From UBA5004 sp964342515 (GTDB taxonomy: Bacteria > Patescibacteriota > Minisyncoccia > Phycocordibacterales > Zambryskibacteraceae): DNA of 45,825 nt. Positions 5,957 to 14,172 of this stretch are shown here, piece by piece. The stretch spans positions 1-45,825 of the forward strand of contig CAYFFP010000004.1 in the NCBI GenBank assembly GCA_964342515.1, in the 5' to 3' direction. Numbering within the stretch: the first letter of the stretch is position 1; every line of letters begins with the position of its first letter. The notes beneath the pieces were generated by a model. It worked only from the letters and a program-made list of their open reading frames with translations, had not been told where the DNA came from and ran no database searches. A program made the position numbers and the translations under genes.

Positions 5957-5991
5957 GGCCGAAACGCGCAAGCGTTTCGGCCTCTTTGTTT
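5957..5991 (+). terminator. Terminator of cassette 2
   Basis: GGCCGAAACGC-GCAA-GCGTTTCGGCC (5957-5982) followed by TCTTTGTTTTT. Confidence 0.9.
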
Positions 5992-5997
5992 TTATTG

Positions 5998-6003
5998 TAT
6001 AAT
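5998..6003 (+). promoter_or_regulatory. -10 box before the coupling ATPase
   Basis: TATAAT ends 8 bases before ATG 6012. A TTG at 6003 in the same frame lies inside this box and so cannot be the start on this transcript. No good -35 is seen. Confidence 0.6.
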
Positions 6004-6011
6004 TGAGAAAA

Positions 6012-7634
6012 ATGCAGGATGATCCTAACAAAGTGACCTATTTCGCCGAGACGGATTCGCGGCACGACAGGAAGAAATTCGGCATCAAGAGCGAGGACCG
6101 CTCCAAGCACGTCTATGTCATCGGCAAGACCGGCATGGGTAAGTCGACCCTGCTTGAGAATATGGCCATCCAGGATATCCAGAACGGCAATGGCTTGGCC
6201 TTCGTCGACCCGCACGGCAGCACGGCGGAGAAGCTCTTGGAATATATCCCGCAAGAGCGTATCAAAGACGTCATCTACTTCGCTCCCTTCGACATGGATT
6301 ATCCGGTGGCCTTCAACATCATGGAGGATGTCGGCGCCGAGAAGAGGCACTTAGTTGTGAACGGCCTGATGAGCGTGTTTGAAAAGATTTGGGAAGACGC
6401 CTGGAGCGCCCGCATGGCCTACATTTTGCAAAATACTCTCTTGGCCCTCCTTGAGTACCCCGGCGCCACTCTCTTGGCCGTCAACCGCATGTATACGGAC
6501 AAGGAATTCAGGAACAAAGTGGTCGAGAACGTCTCGGATATTTCCGTCAAAAGCTTCTGGGTCGATGAATATGCCAAGTTCACTGACAGATATGCCCAAG
6601 AAGCCACGCCAGCCATCCAGAATAAAGTCGGCCAGTTCGCCGGCAATCCTTTGATACGAAATATCATCGGCCAGCCGAAATCTTCCTTCGACCTGCGCAA
6701 GATTATGGACGAGAAGAAGATTCTCATCGTCAACCTCTCCAAAGGCAGGGTAGGCGACGGCAACGCCCGCCTTCTCGGTTCGATGCTGATTACCAAAATT
6801 TATCTGGCGGCCATGAGTCGCGCTGATGAGAGCGCCGTCTCTTTATCGAAGCTCCCGCAATTCTATCTTTTTGTCGACGAATTCCAGTCTTTCGCCGATA
6901 AATCATTCGCCGAAATCCTTTCGGAGGCTCGCAAATATAAATTAAATCTAATTATGGCTCACCAGTACATCGAGCAGATGGAAGAAGAAGTGAGAGACGC
7001 CGTTTTCGGCAACGTCGGCACCATGGTCACCTTCCGCGTCGGCGCTTATGATGCCGAGGTCTTGGAGAAGGAATTCGCGCCGGTATTTACGGCCGAGGAT
7101 TTGGTCAATTTGGGTCTCCGGCAAATCTATCTCAAGCTTATGATAGATTCCGTGACCAGCCAGCCCTTCTCCGCCACCACGCTCTCGCCCATAGAGAAGC
7201 CGCCGGTCTCGTATGTCCAAGAGATTCTCTCAAACTCGAGGAGAACCTATGCTCGTCCCAGGAGTGTGGTCGAACAGAGTATTATCGATTGGCATGGTCC
7301 CGCCTCCTCGACTTCCCTCGACAGAGCTCGGGATAAATCGCTCGGAGCAAGTAAGAAACCAGAGCCGAAAATTGTCGATACCAGAGGATTTACTCCAACT
7401 AAACCAGTACTACCTCCGCGAAAAGTCGAACCGAAGATTTCTCTTGAACAGCTGAAGATTAAGACCGACAATCAGAGAAAGCCGGACCAAAAGAATGTTT
7501 CAGCTTTACGCGAAGCATTAAGTAGAATCACCTCTTACCCTAACCCCTCCCAACCCTCCCCTTCTCAGGGGAGGGGGAATAAACCCGGCCCATCTCCGGA
7601 AGAGCTTAAGAAGGTGCTCGGCGTCCACGAATGA
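6012..7634 (+). CDS. HerA/TraD-like coupling ATPase (type IV secretion DNA-binding domain)
   Basis: A 540-residue cytosolic AAA+/RecA-fold ATPase of the TraG/TraD/VirB4 group, which pumps DNA or protein through membrane machines. Walker A is GKTGMGKST (38-46), Walker B is FYLFVDEFQSF (about 284-294), and the TraM-recognition-like part follows (NLIMAHQYIEQM, VTFRVG). There is no N-terminal membrane segment, as in the soluble forms common in Patescibacteria. The last ~130 residues are low-complexity, Pro/Lys-rich and probably unstructured; near residues 505-525 they include a read-through palindromic element (7554-7575). No pilus or relaxase genes are nearby, so its partner system is not in this window. 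The ATG at 6012 follows a TATAAT by eight bases, suggesting a leaderless message. Confidence 0.85.
   Translation: MQDDPNKVTYFAETDSRHDRKKFGIKSEDRSKHVYVIGKTGMGKSTLLENMAIQDIQNGNGLAFVDPHGSTAEKLLEYIPQERIKDVIYFAPFDMDYPVAFNIMEDVGAEKRHLVVNGLMSVFEKIWEDAWSARMAYILQNTLLALLEYPGATLLAVNRMYTDKEFRNKVVENVSDISVKSFWVDEYAKFTDRYAQEATPAIQNKVGQFAGNPLIRNIIGQPKSSFDLRKIMDEKKILIVNLSKGRVGDGNARLLGSMLITKIYLAAMSRADESAVSLSKLPQFYLFVDEFQSFADKSFAEILSEARKYKLNLIMAHQYIEQMEEEVRDAVFGNVGTMVTFRVGAYDAEVLEKEFAPVFTAEDLVNLGLRQIYLKLMIDSVTSQPFSATTLSPIEKPPVSYVQEILSNSRRTYARPRSVVEQSIIDWHGPASSTSLDRARDKSLGASKKPEPKIVDTRGFTPTKPVLPPRKVEPKISLEQLKIKTDNQRKPDQKNVSALREALSRITSYPNPSQPSPSQGRGNKPGPSPEELKKVLGVHE
7554..7575. repeat. Palindromic element inside the ATPase gene
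   Basis: CCCTCCCCT-TCTC-AGGGGAGGG, 9-bp arms, preceded by CCCTAACCCCTCCCAA. It resembles the long hairpin of the elements in secA and gatB, but the outer and second stems are not clear, so it may be a truncated copy. It is translated as part of the disordered tail. Confidence 0.75.
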
Positions 7635-7656
7635 TTCGACTAGCTCACCACAAGTA

Positions 7657-8724
7657 ATGCGCATACTGATTTTCTCCCTTTCATATTTTCCTCATGTCGG
7701 CGGCGCGGAAGTGGCGGTCAAAGAGATTACTGATCGCGCTTCTAGCATAGAGTTCGATATGGTCACTTTGCGTTTTGATAAAAGTCATCCCAAATTTGAG
7801 CGTCTGGGCAATGTAAATGTCTATAGAATTGGCGGTGGCTTAGGATATTTGAGCAAGATATTTTTTATTCCTCAGGCGGCTCTTTTTGCCTTGCGGAGAA
7901 AATACGATTTGTATTGGTGCATTATGACTTACATGCTTTTCCCGGCGGTTTTAAGCAGGAAGGCTCCTTGGATTTTGACCCTTCAGGACGGCGATCCTTT
8001 TACTCATGTTTTCAACCGTTTGCGAATCTTAATTTTCCTGCCGCTTTTGTCTTATGGATTTAAGCATGCGAAGTCGGTCACGGCTATCTCTAATTTTTTG
8101 GCTAAATGGTCGAAGAGACCCGATGCAATCGTGATTCCCAATGGCGTTGATACTGAGCGATTCCAGAATGTCAAACACCGAGTGTTTGACAAAAATAAAA
8201 TCAGGCTGATTACGACTTCGAGGCTGGTTCAAAAGAACGGGGTTGAGGACATTATAAAATCGCTAAAATTTTTACCGGAGAATGTAACTCTGCGGATTCT
8301 CGGCTCCGGTCCGCTTGAAAAAAGCTTAAAGCTAAAAGCTAATAGTTTACAGCTTCAAAACAGAATTGAATTCTTGGGAGAAATACCGCACTTTGATATA
8401 TCAAAGTATTTGCACGAAGCCGATATCTTCATCCGGCCGAGCTTGTCTGAGGGAATGGGCAATTCATTCATAGAAGCGATGGCGGCGGGGTTGCCTGTCA
8501 TCGGCACGCCGGTGGGAGGCATTGTTGATTTTTTGAGAGACGGAGAGACGGGATTGTTTTGTGAGGTCAAAAATCCCAAAAGTATTGCTGATAGAGTAAT
8601 GGAATACATAAACAATCCGGAACTTACTTCTCAAATCGTAAAAAATGCCAAAAAAATGGTTCAAGAAAAATATGATTGGAATTTGATTGCGAGAGAGATG
8701 AGGAGTAGGGTATTTAAAGTATGA
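7657..8724 (+). CDS. Glycosyltransferase family 4 (GT-B)
   Basis: A 355-residue GT-B enzyme of the GT4 family, which moves a sugar from a nucleotide sugar onto a growing lipid-linked glycan at the inner membrane face. The N-terminal domain has the acceptor-side loop FSLSYFPHVGGAEV (6-19). The C-terminal Glycos_transf_1 domain shows VIPNGVDTERF, TTSRLVQKNGVEDIIKSL, LGSGPLE and the donor-binding ExxxE-type motif in RPSLSEGMGNSFIEAMAAGLPVIGTPVGG. Two perfect palindromes lie within it (8169-8191 and 8390-8407); the first codes for a loop just after the NGVDTERF motif. It opens a seven-gene run in which most joins are ATGA overlaps. Confidence 0.92.
   Translation: MRILIFSLSYFPHVGGAEVAVKEITDRASSIEFDMVTLRFDKSHPKFERLGNVNVYRIGGGLGYLSKIFFIPQAALFALRRKYDLYWCIMTYMLFPAVLSRKAPWILTLQDGDPFTHVFNRLRILIFLPLLSYGFKHAKSVTAISNFLAKWSKRPDAIVIPNGVDTERFQNVKHRVFDKNKIRLITTSRLVQKNGVEDIIKSLKFLPENVTLRILGSGPLEKSLKLKANSLQLQNRIEFLGEIPHFDISKYLHEADIFIRPSLSEGMGNSFIEAMAAGLPVIGTPVGGIVDFLRDGETGLFCEVKNPKSIADRVMEYINNPELTSQIVKNAKKMVQEKYDWNLIAREMRSRVFKV
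8169..8191. repeat. Intragenic palindrome TGTCAAACAC/GTGTTTGACA
   Basis: Perfect 10-bp arms with a 3-base loop (CGA) inside the GT4 gene. Its arms contain TGTCAAACA, which is also tandemly repeated at 5122-5142. Confidence 0.9.
8390..8407. repeat. Intragenic palindrome ACTTTGATA/TATCAAAGT
   Basis: An 18-base perfect palindrome with no loop, inside the same GT4 gene. Confidence 0.85.
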
Positions 8725-9665
8725 AAATTCTCATTACCACTGGGCTTTCCGGAACTGACATCGGCGGCCCTTTCCAATACGCGCGCAACCTTGAAAGAGA
8801 ATTTGAGGCGCTTGGACACAAGGTTCGAGTAGTAAAATATGGCTCTGTTGAGAGCTCGATTGTGGGCATCTGGCCTCACGTTTTTTGGGCAGATAAAATT
8901 CTTGCCCTCGATACTTTTTCCGTCGGAGTCCCGAGCGTTGCGGCGGCCAAGCTGTTTGGGAAGAAGGTTATTGTCCGTGTAGGAGGCGATTTCTTGTGGT
9001 CGGCTTACATAAACAGAACCGGAGAGCCGATAACTCTGCCGGAGTTTTATAGGAATATGCCTAAACTCAATTTCAAAGAAAAGCTTATACACTTTTTTAC
9101 CAAGATTTTCATAAAATGGGTGGATTTTTTAGCTTTCAATACGGAATGGCAAAAAAATCTATGGCAGGAAACATACGATATATCGTATGTTAAATCTGGC
9201 GTGGCCAGAAACTTTATTCCAGAGAAGAGAGAAGGAGAATCTCCAAAGACTAAGAATTTCTTATGGGCCGGCAGGTTGATTCCGGAGAAAAATCCAGAGA
9301 TGCTGAAGAAATTCGGGATTGAAATAGTTACCGGAGAATCTCATGAAAAGGTTCTCGAAAGAATCAGAAGCTCCTATGCCACGGTATCGCTCGCCCTTAC
9401 CGACATCTGTCCGAATTTTATCTTGGAGGGCTTTTCTTTCGGCAAGCCATTTATCATGACGCGCGAGACAGGACTCGATGAGCTAATACCGAGGGGCGGG
9501 ATATTCGTGGACCCGTCGAACGAAACAGAAATCAAGGAAGCGATGAATACGCTTCGCGACGAAAGAGCTTATAATAAACACGCGGTTGAGCTCAAGAATA
9601 ATAACGCGAGTCATTCCTGGGATGAGTTGGCGAAAGAATTTATAGAAATATGGAAAAGAATTTAA
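8721..9665 (+). CDS. Glycosyltransferase, GT4-like
   Basis: A 314-residue GT-B type transferase. The N-terminal loop TTGLSGTDIGGPFQYARNL (6-24) and the C-terminal part FLWAGRLIPEKNPEMLKKF, then ICPNFILEGFSFGKPFIMTRETGLDELI, are GT4-like, with the glutamate of the ExxxE motif in LEGFSFGKP. It is shorter than most of the family and lacks the usual helix-rich middle of the C-terminal domain. ATG 8721 overlaps the previous stop (ATGA), so the two are translationally coupled. A 22-base perfect palindrome (9170-9191) encodes TYDISYV in the linker between the domains. It should add a sugar to the glycan repeat unit; donor unknown. Confidence 0.85.
   Translation: MKILITTGLSGTDIGGPFQYARNLEREFEALGHKVRVVKYGSVESSIVGIWPHVFWADKILALDTFSVGVPSVAAAKLFGKKVIVRVGGDFLWSAYINRTGEPITLPEFYRNMPKLNFKEKLIHFFTKIFIKWVDFLAFNTEWQKNLWQETYDISYVKSGVARNFIPEKREGESPKTKNFLWAGRLIPEKNPEMLKKFGIEIVTGESHEKVLERIRSSYATVSLALTDICPNFILEGFSFGKPFIMTRETGLDELIPRGGIFVDPSNETEIKEAMNTLRDERAYNKHAVELKNNNASHSWDELAKEFIEIWKRI
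9170..9191. repeat. Intragenic palindrome AACATACGATA/TATCGTATGTT
   Basis: 22-base perfect palindrome with no loop, at the junction of the two GT-B domains of the host gene. Confidence 0.9.
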
Positions 9666-10738
9666 AGGTCTTAATGATCGGCTCGGACAGGAATCTCTTC
9701 ACTGATGGTAGCGCAGTGGCCTTGCGTTTGGCTGAGTATGGAACTCTTGTTGGAGAGCTTCATATTGTCGTATTAACCCCGATGGGTTTTAAGGATAAAA
9801 AGATAGCGCCAAACGTCTGGGTCTACCCGACGAATTCTTTCGCCAGTATCTTTCGTCCACTTGGTGCGGCAAGAATTGGTAAGAAAATAGTATTTGAGAA
9901 GAAGTTTGTAAGAGGGCAATCACTCATTACCGCCCAAGATCCGTTTGAGTGCGGCTGGGCAGGGCTTAAGGTTAAAAGAAAATGGCGCTTGCCACTTGAG
10001 GTACAAATACACACGGACCCAAGCTCTCCTTATTTCAGAGGATTTTTAAACAGCATCAGAAAAATCATTGCTAAACGAGTCTTGGTAAATGCTGACAGCA
10101 TAAGGGACGTCAAAACTCTGCCGATCTATGTTGACAAAGAAAAAATTGAAAACGCTTCGATAAAATTCGACGTCCATGCTCGCTACGGCTGGCACTTTAT
10201 CATGCTTGCCGTCTCGCGCTTGGCTCCAGAAAAAAATCTAAGCCTAGCCATTCAGATTCTTGCTTTGGTGCGTCAAAAATTTCCTGATACCGGACTTGTG
10301 ATTGTCGGCTCTGGCCCAGACGAAAGCCGATTAAAGGCTTTCGTCAAAAAACTCAAGCTCGAAGGCGCGGTGGAATTTGCCGGTTGGCAAAACGAACTGG
10401 CGTCTTTTTACAAAACCGCCAACATCTTTATCCAGACATCGCTGTTTGAGGGCTACGGACTCGCTCTGGTCGAAGCGGGACTTTCGAACTTGCCGGTTAT
10501 TACTACTCCCGTCGGCATTGCCCAAGAACTTGAGCATGGCAAAGACGCCTATATCTACCCCGCCAACCGACCAGACCTTTTCGCCGCTGGCATCGTCGAA
10601 TTAATCGAGAGCAATCAGAAGCGCGAGAATCTGCGGTTTAATCTCAAACGTACTCTTGATGCCAAACTTATTTCCAAGGCCGATTATATGGCTAAAATAA
10701 AGGATAATTGGGAGAAAACTGCAAGTAAAATTCAATGA
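9650..10738 (+). CDS. Glycosyltransferase family 4
   Basis: A 362-residue GT4 enzyme. The N-terminal domain begins KVLMIGSDRNLFTDGSAVALRLAEYG and the acceptor/active region has QDPFECGWAGLKV. The C-terminal donor domain shows AVSRLAPEKNLSLAI, IVGSGPDESRL, VEFAGWQNELASFY and the EX7E motif in SLFEGYGLALVEAGLSNLPVITTPVG. All main motifs are intact. The ATG at 9650 lies 16 bases inside the previous gene, and the 3' end overlaps the next gene by ATGA, so it is in the middle of the coupled run. It is a cytosolic or membrane-face enzyme of glycan assembly. Confidence 0.92.
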   Translation: MEKNLKVLMIGSDRNLFTDGSAVALRLAEYGTLVGELHIVVLTPMGFKDKKIAPNVWVYPTNSFASIFRPLGAARIGKKIVFEKKFVRGQSLITAQDPFECGWAGLKVKRKWRLPLEVQIHTDPSSPYFRGFLNSIRKIIAKRVLVNADSIRDVKTLPIYVDKEKIENASIKFDVHARYGWHFIMLAVSRLAPEKNLSLAIQILALVRQKFPDTGLVIVGSGPDESRLKAFVKKLKLEGAVEFAGWQNELASFYKTANIFIQTSLFEGYGLALVEAGLSNLPVITTPVGIAQELEHGKDAYIYPANRPDLFAAGIVELIESNQKRENLRFNLKRTLDAKLISKADYMAKIKDNWEKTASKIQ

Positions 10739-11610
10739 GACTTCTGATAATTACACAAAAAATTGACAAGAGTGATCCAATACTGGGCTTTTTTCACCGT
10801 TGGCTCGAAGAATTCGCCAAGAATTTCGAGAAAATCACGGTCATTTGTTTGGAAAAAGGCGAATTTAATCTTCCTAGCATTAAGGTGTTATCGCTTGACA
10901 AAGAGAAGCTAAAAGCTTTATGGAATTTCTATAAATATATCTGGCAGGAGAGAAGGAATTACGATGCCGTGTTCGTGCATATGAATCAGGAATACGTGCT
11001 TCTGGCCGGTGATTTGTGGCGATTATGGGGCAAAAAGGTTTATCTCTGGAGAAATCACGCCAAAGGGAATTTACTGACTCGTTTGGCGGTTCTCCTCTCG
11101 CATAAAGTGTTCTATACTTCTCCGCAATCATTTACCGCCAAATTCAAAAAATCAGTACAGATGCCCGTGGGCATAGATACTGATTTCTTTAAGCCCGGTC
11201 CGTCCGTCCAAAGAATCCAGAATTCAGTTCTTTTTCTCGGCCGTATTTCGCCGGTCAAAAAAGTTTTGGAATTCATTGATTGGGTGGAAGGTACGGAATA
11301 CCAAACCACTATCGCTGGCCCGATTCTCGACAAAGACAAGGAGTATGGCAAAATTGTGCAAAGTCGGACTTTGCACAGTAGGGGAAAAATCAAATACGTA
11401 GGGTCAGTAAACCAAGAGCAAGCTCTCAAGCTTTACCAATCGCATGAAATATATGTGAACAAGACTCCCGCCGGAAGCTTCGACAAAACGATTTTCGAAG
11501 CGGCGGCTTGTGGAATGAAGCTCATAGTCGATAATCCGGATGCTAAGAACATCAATGTAGCAGAACATAGCTTGAAACGTCTGATGGAAAAACTTAAGGA
11601 AGAAATGTGA
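10735..11610 (+). CDS. Glycosyltransferase, GT4-like, short
   Basis: A 291-residue GT-B-like protein. Recognisable parts are NSVLFLGRISPVKKVLEFIDWV at the start of the donor domain and VNKTPAGSFDKTIFEAAACGMKLIVDN, where FEAAACG takes the place of the EX7E end. The chain stops soon after, so the last helices of the family are missing. A 23-base palindrome (11355-11377) encodes IVQSRTLHSR between GPILDKDKEY and the KIKYVGSVN strand, where relatives have a short loop; this looks like an insertion read in frame. ATGA overlap at its start; its stop overlaps the next gene's start (TGATG). Confidence 0.82.
   Translation: MRLLIITQKIDKSDPILGFFHRWLEEFAKNFEKITVICLEKGEFNLPSIKVLSLDKEKLKALWNFYKYIWQERRNYDAVFVHMNQEYVLLAGDLWRLWGKKVYLWRNHAKGNLLTRLAVLLSHKVFYTSPQSFTAKFKKSVQMPVGIDTDFFKPGPSVQRIQNSVLFLGRISPVKKVLEFIDWVEGTEYQTTIAGPILDKDKEYGKIVQSRTLHSRGKIKYVGSVNQEQALKLYQSHEIYVNKTPAGSFDKTIFEAAACGMKLIVDNPDAKNINVAEHSLKRLMEKLKEEM
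11355..11377. repeat. Intragenic palindrome with AAAGTCGGACTTT core
   Basis: TGTGCAAAGTC-G-GACTTTGCACA: perfect 11-bp arms. The 13-base core AAAGTCGGACTTT is identical to the left arm of the element at 43508-43547 in the surface protein gene. Confidence 0.92.
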
Positions 11611-12245
11611 TGACGAAGAGCCTCGGCAGAATCTACGGCGAACATCATAAATTTCATCGGGAACCCGGCTTCTCTATTCTTGGAAAAGAAAGAGGAGAAT
11701 TGTTGAAAAATATCATCGGAGAAGGAAAGGTCGTGCTCGATATCGGCTGCCGCGACGGCGCGCTGACTCGCTATTTCGTTTCCGGCAATAAAGTGCTTGG
11801 GATAGACGTAGACGATGTTGCTTTATCAGAGGCGGCAAAGCTCGGCATTGAGACAAAAAGTTTTGACCTCAACGGAGATTGGTCCGAACTTTCCAACAGA
11901 AAATTCGATGTCATCGTTGCCGGAGAAGTGCTTGAGCATTTATATCATCCGGAAAAAGTACTGGGGAAAATAGGCGCTCTTTTAACCCCCGGAGACCTCT
12001 TGCTTGGTTCCGTGCCGAACGCCTTTTCGTTGAAAAATAGGTTGCGCTATCTTCTGGGCCGAAAGGTTAATACGCCCCTTGCCGACCCGACGCATATAAA
12101 TCACTTTCACATCGCGGAGCTTCGGAGTATGCTTAAACGCTATTTCAGCGCCGTCGAAATCAGAGGGCTTGGCAGGTATAAGAGATTAGCTAAAGTTCTG
12201 CCCGGGCCCTTTGCTTTCGATCTATTTTTCATCTGCCGAAAATGA
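11610..12245 (+). CDS. Class I SAM-dependent methyltransferase
   Basis: A methyltransferase of about 211 residues. Motif I is VVLDIGCRDGALTRYF (near residue 40-55), followed by VLGIDVDDVAL (motif II) and DVIVAGEVLEHLYHPEKVL (Methyltransf_11-like). SAM should bind the GCRDG loop. The substrate is unknown; its place between glycosyltransferases suggests it methylates a sugar or end-caps the glycan. ATG 11610 overlaps the preceding stop as TGATG; a GTG at 11607 is a possible alternative. It ends with an ATGA overlap to the next gene. Confidence 0.87.
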   Translation: MTKSLGRIYGEHHKFHREPGFSILGKERGELLKNIIGEGKVVLDIGCRDGALTRYFVSGNKVLGIDVDDVALSEAAKLGIETKSFDLNGDWSELSNRKFDVIVAGEVLEHLYHPEKVLGKIGALLTPGDLLLGSVPNAFSLKNRLRYLLGRKVNTPLADPTHINHFHIAELRSMLKRYFSAVEIRGLGRYKRLAKVLPGPFAFDLFFICRK

Positions 12246-13126
12246 TGAAGTCTACCTCCATTCACAATCTCAATGCTGACAAAGGGCTTAACTTTTTTAA
12301 GAAGTTTGCTTACCTATTCTTAAACTGGGTTAATAATCTTCTACCTTACGTATTTGTCGATAAGCGCATAAAGTTTTTGAAATTCGAGCCTGCCCTTTGG
12401 CAAGAGACCTGGGATAAGACTTATCCGGACAGCTCGGCAGCGCGGAAGTTCTCGGATATTTTCTGGCGAACCTTACCTTGGCAGGATATTAAGAGAGAAC
12501 TTGGAGACATACATGTCTTCGATACCGGCTGCGGTCAGGGCAACTACAGTACCCGTCTTTGGGACGGTATCACTAGCTATACCGGAATAGATCAGAAAAG
12601 ACGGCCGAATTGGACAGTATTAGAAAAAGAGCATCCCAACTTCCATTTCATTGAATCGAAATCGACCGGCATTCTGCCACTTATTCCTCCTGACACAAAT
12701 CTCTTTATCACCCAGTCTGCCATAGAGCATTTCGACAAAGATTTGCTATTTTTCGAACAAATTCGCGAGTTTATCAAGAAAAGCAGAAAGCCAATTATGC
12801 AAATCCATCTTTTCCCAGCCGCGGCCACTCTGCCCTTGTATTTTTTCCACGGTGTGCGCCAATACACTCCGCGGACTATTTCGAAGATTACGCGTCTCTT
12901 TAACGACAGCGATATATCGCTGTATCCTCTCGGCAGTAGCGCTTCCAAAAAGCTTCAGTGGCGGTACTTTACTTGGCCCGTTTTGATTACCAGGAAATAT
13001 TCCAAACCTACATTTGACGTCAAAATTTACGAGCCGCAATTGAAAGCTGCCTTTGAACATGATCTCAAATACCCTTCCCAATCTCCCTTATTCTGGGCGC
13101 TCGTGATAAAATCTAACTTCTCATGA
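12242..13126 (+). CDS. SAM-dependent methyltransferase-like protein
   Basis: A 294-residue protein. The SAM-binding motif is IHVFDTGCGQGNYSTRLW (near residue 90-107), then TGIDQK and FITQSAIEHFDKDLLFF, which matches the class I order (motifs I, II, post II). The N-terminal 85 residues and the C-terminal 100 residues are not recognised; the latter is rich in aromatic residues. The substrate is not known. It overlaps both neighbours by ATGA (start 12242, end 13126), so it is translated as part of the coupled run and probably modifies the same glycan as the transferases. Confidence 0.78.
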   Translation: MMKSTSIHNLNADKGLNFFKKFAYLFLNWVNNLLPYVFVDKRIKFLKFEPALWQETWDKTYPDSSAARKFSDIFWRTLPWQDIKRELGDIHVFDTGCGQGNYSTRLWDGITSYTGIDQKRRPNWTVLEKEHPNFHFIESKSTGILPLIPPDTNLFITQSAIEHFDKDLLFFEQIREFIKKSRKPIMQIHLFPAAATLPLYFFHGVRQYTPRTISKITRLFNDSDISLYPLGSSASKKLQWRYFTWPVLITRKYSKPTFDVKIYEPQLKAAFEHDLKYPSQSPLFWALVIKSNFS

Positions 13127-14172
13127 AAATTGCGGTAGTGGGAGCGGGTATTTTCGGAGTGACAGCGGCTGTGAAGCTCTCTCAAAAGGGCTACCATGTC
13201 GATTTGTACGAAAAGAATTCTGATATTCTTACAGCCGCTTCCGGTATAAATCAGTATCGTCTTCATCGCGGTTATCACTACCCTCGCTCTAAGTCTACTG
13301 CCTTGTCTTCTAAATACGCGGAAGACTCATTTCGCAAAGAATACGGCGAAGCGGTATTTGACCACAACGAGCACTATTACTCAATAGCCAAAGAGGGAAG
13401 CATGGTGACAGGCGAGCAATTCCTGAATTTCTGCAAAGAGTGCGAACTTGAGCATGAAGAGGTTAAGCTTCATGAACACGTCAGTCCCGAGCATGTAAGC
13501 TTTACTATCAAAGGGAAAGAATCCTTAATGGACCCGCTGAAGCTGCGAGAGCTCTGCTACAAGAAAATCAAAGAATCAGGAGTGAATCTCTTGCTCAACA
13601 AGCTTTTTCTACCTACGGATATCGATAAATACGACTGGGTAGTGAACTGCACTTACGCTAATGCAAACTTTATTCTGGAGAGGCATCCAGAAGCCAAGAA
13701 AAATTATCAATTCGAGGTATGCGAGAAACCGGTACTCCGTCTGCCCGAGAAATACAAGAATAAGAGCATTGTCGTGCTCGACGGTCCGTTCTTCTGCATT
13801 GACCCGTACAGCGACACGGGGTTCCATGTCATGGGCAACGTGGTGCACGCCATTCATGCAACGAACGTGGGAGAGTTCCCAATTGTGCCAGAAGATATAA
13901 AACCGCTCTTGAACAAAGGCATTATAAAAAATCCTCCAGTCACTAACATCAAATATTTTCTCAAGGTAGCGGCGAAGTTTATGCCGGACCTTAAGGACAC
14001 GGAACATGTCGGCTCAATGTTCACTATCCGCACGGTACTGCCGAATGTCGAGAAGACCGACGAAAGGCCGACGCTGGTATCGAAGGTGGGTAGTAAAATA
14101 ATTAACGTTTTCTCCGGCAAAATCGGCAACTGCGTCGAAGCCGCCCATGAAGTGGTTAGACTTGTTCGATAA
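13123..14172 (+). CDS. FAD-dependent oxidoreductase (DAO fold)
   Basis: A 349-residue protein with an N-terminal FAD-binding Rossmann motif VGAGIFGVTAAVKLSQKG (6-23), the acidic end of strand 2 in VDLYEK, and RGYHYP nearby, typical of the DAO/glycine-oxidase fold. In such enzymes FAD oxidises an amine or hydroxy group; the substrate here is unknown, probably a sugar or sugar nucleotide given the context. It is the last gene of the coupled (+) run and its end overlaps the convergent Gfo/Idh gene by 17 bases. A decayed copy of its residues about 23-50 survives at 24101-24205. Confidence 0.82.
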   Translation: MKIAVVGAGIFGVTAAVKLSQKGYHVDLYEKNSDILTAASGINQYRLHRGYHYPRSKSTALSSKYAEDSFRKEYGEAVFDHNEHYYSIAKEGSMVTGEQFLNFCKECELEHEEVKLHEHVSPEHVSFTIKGKESLMDPLKLRELCYKKIKESGVNLLLNKLFLPTDIDKYDWVVNCTYANANFILERHPEAKKNYQFEVCEKPVLRLPEKYKNKSIVVLDGPFFCIDPYSDTGFHVMGNVVHAIHATNVGEFPIVPEDIKPLLNKGIIKNPPVTNIKYFLKVAAKFMPDLKDTEHVGSMFTIRTVLPNVEKTDERPTLVSKVGSKIINVFSGKIGNCVEAAHEVVRLVR

